From NCBI GenBank assembly GCA_041603535.1, contig JBFIEE010000010.1, positions 1 to 64,000 of the forward strand: a stretch of DNA of 64,000 nucleotides, in the 5' to 3' direction. Origin of the DNA: HB2-32-21 sp041603535 (GTDB lineage: Bacteria; Pseudomonadota; Gammaproteobacteria; Pseudomonadales; Porticoccaceae). Made by a program: the position numbers and the translations under genes. The notes beneath the pieces were generated by a model. That model was not told where the DNA came from and made no database searches. It was given only the letters and a program-made list of their open reading frames with translations. Shown one piece after another: positions 63,862-64,000 of the stretch (the stretch's first letter is position 1; the number at the start of each line of letters is the position of its first letter).

Positions 63862-64000
63862 ATGATCGTCGACCCCATTATTCCACAGCAAAGAATAGAC
63901 GCCATGCGCAGTGAAGGCTGGTGGCGTGATGAGAACTTGCTGGACTATTTTGATGCCGCGCTGGCTGCGTGTCCCGATGAGGTCGCCATCATCGATTTCC
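63862..64000 (+). CDS. Start of an acyl-CoA synthetase (AMP-binding), cut by window end
   Basis: ATG 63862 with AGGAGA 5 bases upstream opens a frame that runs to the edge. The 46 visible residues include EGWWRDENLLDYFDAALAAC and PDEVAIIDF, typical of the N-terminus of AMP-forming acyl-CoA synthetases. Substrate cannot be inferred; likely co-transcribed with the AtuA-family gene. Confidence 0.6.
   Translation, partial: MIVDPIIPQQRIDAMRSEGWWRDENLLDYFDAALAACPDEVAIIDF

Noticed and set aside
1..64000. CRISPR arrays, tRNA or rRNA genes, IS elements, prophage
   Set aside because: No direct-repeat arrays with spacers, cloverleaf genes, rRNA segments, transposases or phage structural genes were recognised; tRNA could be missed without a covariance search.

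Overview
The window reads as chromosomal DNA of a free-living, probably marine gammaproteobacterium. Gene content and order point to the Pseudomonadales/Cellvibrionales side of the class (Spongiibacteraceae or Halieaceae-like; inferred from gene order, no search was run). Several blocks match Pseudomonas aeruginosa almost gene for gene: argH / algZ-algR-hemC-hemD-hemX-hemY; lptM-lysA-dapF-DUF484-xerC; mrcA / pilMNOPQ-aroK-aroB-gltB-gltD-hemE; psd-rhodanese-rsgA / orn. The block pckA-hslO-hslR-yrfG-nudE-cysQ-mrcA also recalls E. coli. No rRNA, tRNA, CRISPR array, IS element or prophage was seen; this is core genome with a few accessory insertions.

Layout. 1-3708: 3' part of a urea ABC transporter operon (urtB partial, urtC, urtD, urtE). 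3828-6040: a secreted glycine-rich protein and a TorF-type porin with a sigma-54 promoter and a terminator. 6262-15419: an accessory stretch with a diguanylate cyclase, a minus-strand acyl-CoA-dehydrogenase/MoxR/VWA operon that may end in a 42-residue ORF, smrA, and a PAS-GGDEF-EAL protein. 15780-18322: dodecin and a membrane pyrophosphatase. 18530-22591: comM, then glnK-amtB-glnK behind a second sigma-54 promoter. 22749-28181 (minus): argH-lptM-lysA-dapF-DUF484-xerC. 28306-34523: AlgZ/AlgR two-component system and hemCDXY. 34715-42463: pckA, hslO, hslR, yrfG, nudE, cysQ, mrcA. 42608-56572: pilMNOPQ, aroKB, gltBD, hemE. 56754-60955: a degenerate HD-GYP protein, psd, rhodanese, rsgA. 61231-64000: orn, an AtuA-family protein and the start of an acyl-CoA synthetase.

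How the parts work together. Nitrogen acquisition is a strong theme: urea uptake, ammonium uptake with two PII proteins, glutamate synthase, and a porin whose promoter looks sigma-54/NtrC controlled. A second theme is surface behaviour and c-di-GMP: a diguanylate cyclase, a dual GGDEF-EAL protein, an HD-GYP protein that has lost metal ligands, oligoribonuclease (which removes pGpG), the AlgZ/AlgR regulators and the type IV pilus alignment/secretin operon. The rest is housekeeping: heme, lysine, arginine and shikimate biosynthesis, peptidoglycan, phospholipid and stress functions.

The least explained items are the acyl-CoA-dehydrogenase/MoxR/VWA operon, the glycine-rich exported protein, the sigma-54 control of the porin, and a degenerate 15-bp repeat array ahead of hemE.
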